In this document: piece by piece, positions 16,688-18,114 of the stretch
Numbering within the stretch: the first letter of the stretch is position 1
Layout: each line of letters starts with the position of its first letter
Source of the DNA: Chromera velia
Lineage: Eukaryota; Sar; Chromeraceae
Direction: 5' to 3'
DNA length: 18,114 bases
Assembly (NCBI GenBank): GCA_018398765.1
Contig: JAHBMJ010002591.1
Location: forward strand, 80,001-98,114
Position numbers and translations under genes: made by a program
The notes under the pieces: model-generated
Database searches by the model: none
Seen by the model: the letters and a program-made list of their open reading frames with translations, nothing else
Told to the model about the DNA's origin: nothing

Positions 16688-18114
16688 TATGTATGTGTGT
16701 ACGTGCGTGTATGTGTGTGTGTGTATGTGTGTATGTGTGTGTGTGTGTGTGTGTGTGCCTCTGCAGCTGGGCGCACCTCGCAGCGGCATCGGGGTCTTCC
16801 GCCTTGTCTCTTGAAATGCGCCAACGGAGGGTTGAGTTAAAGTCAGGAAGGGATGCCGAGACAGAGGGACCTGATTCGATCCGCTCTGCTGGGGGCATGT
16901 GTACAGAAGAGCAAAAAGGGACAGCCTCCGCTCTGGTGCAGCTGTGCTCTCGTATGCGAGGACGGAGGGTCTCGGTGAGTGCATGCATGAGTGTGTGAAT
17001 CTGCATCAGTCAATCAATCAGTGAGGGAGTGAGGGAGTCCATTTCTTTTCTCTTGTCGGACTTTTCTCTTTATTCTTGTAGCATTCATTTTGCCTTCCAT
17101 GTGTCTGGTTTCTACTCTCCAGAAGCTCTCTCCCTTTTTCTGTATCCATCCCTCTCTCCCTTCTTTTGTTTGCCCATGCGTGCGCTTCCAGGGGAGTCAT
17201 GAAATCGACGGGCTGTACATCGGTGTGGCGTCCCTGTGCAACTCTGGGAACGTGACCAGGGCATTCGATCTCCTCGCCTTGGTGCTGATGGTCAGTCAGT
17301 CAATTAGTGAGGTCAAGGGCTGAAGAATAAAACAACAAAAGAAAAACGAGAGAGAGAGAAGGGCTCATGCATGCATGTGGACCTGCCTGTCTTCTGCTTT
17401 GTTGATTCTTGGGTTCGTCTTGCAAAGGCCTGTACCATCCTCATGTTTTTTGTTGCTTATTTTACTCGTCGCCCCCTCTCTTCTGTTCTGCAGCTCCGGC
17501 ACAAACACGTGGAAGCAGGCGAAACGTCAGGCACAGGTGTGGATGTTGACGGTACAGAGGCCGATGCGGATTGGGACGTTGCAGAGGGAGGAAGGAACAG
17601 CAGGTTCTCTTTGCTTGCCTCAGTTGACGCCGTCCTCTTGGCGGCCTCTGTTCGCGTCCTCTTTCTCTCCCTTCCCCTCTGTGGAACGGAAACTGGAAGA
17701 GAGACACAGAAGGAGAACGCAGCAGGGCTTTTATCCTTTGATCAGCCTGCCTCTTCGCATGGGGGGTTAGGGTCAATGGATCCGGTTGGGGACGGCGATA
17801 ACGGCCTTCAAGATCCTGTGGTTGTGCAGTCGGGGTGCGCGTTTATGGAAGGGGTGCAGGGGGGAGGAGAAGAGCAGGGGGGGCACCGTGCGGCTGAATC
17901 GGATTCAGAACGGCGGAAGGAGGCTGTGGTTCTTCTTCGGAAAGTTTTGGCCCTCTGTGCAGTGCGGGTGGCAGAGGGGGGGGAAGATCTAGCGTGCTGC
18001 AGCCCTAGTGGGGGGCAGACTGCACCTGAATCGCCTTGGGGATACGGAGACGGGAAGATGATGCCTTCTAGTCCACTGCGTGGGGGTGTGTGGGGAGGGG
18101 GGGGGGGGGGGGGG
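9486..18114 (+). CDS. CPLANE1-like (C5orf42/JBTS17-type) ciliary protein, 12 exons, 3' end outside window
   Basis: Spliced model: 9486-9575, 9700-9838, 9910-9970, 10107-10189, 10328-10684, 10922-11346, 12017-14211, 14561-15638, 15903-16366, 16767-16974, 17192-17290, 17495-18114 (open). Phase is kept at every junction, giving about 1,939 residues. The N-terminus (RKKPF...W, then YPLFVLSDG), GDLFLW near 135-140, DGSVWIW near 253-259, [10 protein letters not shown] near 625, a strand-rich [15 protein letters not shown] segment near 706 and [17 protein letters not shown] near 815 follow the order I remember for the beta-propeller half of animal CPLANE1. That protein is a scaffold at the ciliary base that works with INTU, FUZ and WDPCP to recruit IFT-A. 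No alignment was run. It could instead be another large propeller/helical protein. Low-complexity acidic and Gly-rich inserts (exons 5-8) are not expected to be conserved. Family members exceed 3,000 residues, so much of the C-terminus probably lies beyond the window. Confidence 0.6.
9700..9838 (+). CDS. Exon 2 (residues 31-77)
   Basis: Follows the acceptor CTGTGCAG. It reads [20 protein letters not shown], a beta-strand pattern that continues exon 1. It ends phase 1 at AAAG before GTCCGCC. Of the three frames, one stops at once and another stops at the exon 3 junction. Intron 2 is only 71 bp. Confidence 0.65.
9910..9970 (+). CDS. Exon 3 (residues 77-97)
   Basis: Acceptor TTCTCCAG. Encodes [20 protein letters not shown] and ends phase 2 at GACAG before GTACCCC. 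Intron 3 is 136 bp. Confidence 0.5.
10107..10189 (+). CDS. Exon 4 (residues 97-125), 3' end uncertain
   Basis: Acceptor TTTCGCACCAG. Encodes [20 protein letters not shown] and continues through SSKSEH until a TGA at 10189-10191. Ending it at 10189 implies a GA...AG intron (10190-10327), and exon 5 then continues in phase with no gap relative to the family. The fully canonical alternative ends exon 4 at 10161 (GAT before GTGCTG), uses the acceptor CTGTAG at 10258-10260 and starts exon 5 at 10261; this is also phase 0 and open. Confidence 0.45.
10328..10684 (+). CDS. Exon 5 (residues 125-244)
   Basis: Follows the acceptor [27 protein letters not shown] is a WD-like propeller strand pair, then comes a polar Lys/Ser/Gly-rich insert. 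It ends phase 1 at TCAG before GTCAGTCAGTC. The start would move to 10261 if the canonical intron 4 is used. Confidence 0.7.
10922..11346 (+). CDS. Exon 6 (residues 244-385)
   Basis: Acceptor [24 protein letters not shown] is another propeller strand, and [13 protein letters not shown] is a second one. A Glu/Lys-rich insert follows, then [18 protein letters not shown]. It ends phase 0 before GTCAGTG. Confidence 0.65.
11347..12016 (+). other. Intron 6 (670 bp) with repeats
   Basis: The longest intron. It contains the CATA-loop hairpin and a CT-rich direct repeat, and it ends in a TTTC-type polypyrimidine tract (11981-12010) before CGACAG. A short exon inside it cannot be excluded; the acceptor-like TCTCTGGCAG near 11425 leads into an open stretch with no family resemblance that I can see. 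Confidence 0.6.
11739..11811. repeat. Inverted repeat with (CATA)n loop in intron 6
   Basis: Perfect 15-bp arms TATGGATTCATTTTC (11739-11753) and its reverse complement (11797-11811) enclose a 43-bp loop that is mostly CATA repeats (11753-11783). In the transcript this would form a stable stem. Related CT-rich blocks (TGTACCTCTCTC ... CCCTCCCTC) flank it at about 11699-11738 and 11814-11858, as an imperfect direct repeat. Confidence 0.85.
12017..14211 (+). CDS. Exon 7 (residues 386-1117), large propeller-core exon
   Basis: 2,195 bp open in phase with both neighbours. The acceptor is CTCGACAG and the donor is a textbook GAG before GTGAGTCGG, phase 2. It encodes [10 protein letters not shown], an acidic/Ser/Pro-rich insert, [36 protein letters not shown], a charged insert, [18 protein letters not shown], and then helical segments such as [20 protein letters not shown]. 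The alternation of hydrophobic strands with long polar inserts suggests loops expanded in this lineage. Confidence 0.75.
14212..14560 (+). other. Intron 7 (349 bp) with CG/CA alternating run
   Basis: GTGAGTC donor and TTTTTTCTGCAG acceptor. 14252-14268 is alternating CG and continues as CA-rich sequence to 14290. Alternating purine/pyrimidine DNA of this type can adopt Z-form. Confidence 0.7.
14561..15638 (+). CDS. Exon 8 (residues 1117-1476)
   Basis: 1,078 bp. It begins RTARSRLAS and includes hydrophobic helices [20 protein letters not shown], a polar linker, [33 protein letters not shown] and [19 protein letters not shown]. The pattern suggests a helical solenoid rather than a propeller. 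The donor is CAG before GTGGGTC (phase 0). A stronger-looking GTAAGT at 15691 lies after an in-frame TAG and is not usable in this frame. Confidence 0.7.
15903..16366 (+). CDS. Exon 9 (residues 1477-1631)
   Basis: Acceptor CTGCCTGCAG. Encodes an Arg-rich helix [18 protein letters not shown], then a polar linker and [20 protein letters not shown]. Two donors give the required phase 2: GG before GTGGGTT at 16367 (chosen) or CC before GTGAAAT at 16466. The frame stays open to 16469. Confidence 0.6.
16571..16757. repeat. (TG)n microsatellite at the 3' end of intron 9
   Basis: 187 bp of TG dinucleotides with occasional A or C interruptions (ATG, ACG). Two similar blocks centred on GTGTACGTG[GC]GTGTATG (about 16606 and 16697) suggest internal duplication. 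It ends 9 bp before the exon 10 boundary, so the usual pyrimidine tract is replaced by UG repeats. All plus frames are open across it and encode Cys/Val strings. Confidence 0.92.
16767..16974 (+). CDS. Exon 10 (residues 1631-1700)
   Basis: Acceptor GCCTCTGCAG right after the TG tract. Only one frame is open: [20 protein letters not shown] through [15 protein letters not shown]. It ends phase 0 before GTGAGTG. It looks like amphipathic helix, polar linker, helix. Confidence 0.65.
17192..17290 (+). CDS. Exon 11 (residues 1701-1733)
   Basis: 99 bp, phase 0 at both ends. Acceptor GCTTCCAG and donor ATG before [31 protein letters not shown] is followed by DLLALVLM, a TPR-like helix hairpin pattern (inference from pattern only). 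Confidence 0.65.
17495..18114 (+). CDS. Exon 12 (residues 1734 onward), partial at window edge
   Basis: Follows the acceptor TGTTCTGCAG in phase 0. It is open for all 620 bp with no early ATG. It starts [15 protein letters not shown], includes [20 protein letters not shown] and [20 protein letters not shown], and runs into a G tract. The open length with no stop supports real coding; the real exon end could precede the final G run. Confidence 0.6.
18097..18114. repeat. Poly-G run at window end
   Basis: Eighteen consecutive G preceded by more G-rich sequence (TGGGGGTGTGTGGGGA). The run is cut by the window edge. It may be a genuine homopolymer or an assembly edge effect. Confidence 0.8.

Noticed and set aside
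16375-16998. 207-codon plus-strand open frame with Cys/Val strings, and minus-strand His/Thr frames over the same stretch
   Set aside because: Driven by the TG/CA microsatellite. Only its last part (16767-16974) is accepted, as exon 10.

Overview
The window is eukaryotic nuclear DNA. The right half holds a multi-exon gene with GT...AG introns, the middle holds a Ty3/gypsy LTR retrotransposon, and the rest is rich in microsatellites. If the gene is what I think (a CPLANE1-type ciliary protein), the organism builds cilia or flagella. Intron-rich, repeat-rich DNA of this kind would suit a flagellated protist, for example a chromerid-like alveolate alga, but the sequence alone does not prove the lineage.

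Layout. 1-204: no recognisable gene. 205-1104: about 900 bp of degenerate CAYY tetranucleotide repeat. 1105-2117: no gene; a GCATGC run and a GC-rich tandem/hairpin cluster. 2118-8037: a complete 5,910-bp chromovirus (2123-8032, minus strand) bounded by an ATATA target duplication. It has 344-bp LTRs, a primer-binding site, a polypurine tract, and one gag-protease-RT-RNase H-integrase-chromodomain frame (7572 down to 2569). That frame is interrupted by six stop codons and by no frameshift. 8038-9485: no convincing gene; short palindromic repeats, and the probable promoter/5'UTR of the next gene at its right end.

9486 to beyond 18114: one long plus-strand gene that I pieced together as 12 exons. 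Reading phase is consistent at every junction. The product so far is about 1,939 residues and is still open at the window edge. Its N-terminal half has the order of beta-propeller motifs that I remember for CPLANE1 (C5orf42/JBTS17), a ciliary basal-body/transition-zone scaffold. Its later exons look mainly alpha-helical. Several introns carry striking repeats: a CATA-loop hairpin, a CG/CA alternating run, and a 187-bp TG tract ending just before a 3' splice site.

The retroelement and the gene appear functionally unrelated; the element lies about 1.45 kb upstream of the gene's start codon. The main points of interest are the transition-only, indel-free decay of the element, its non-TG/CA LTR ends, and the probable presence of a CPLANE1-like gene with odd intron architecture.
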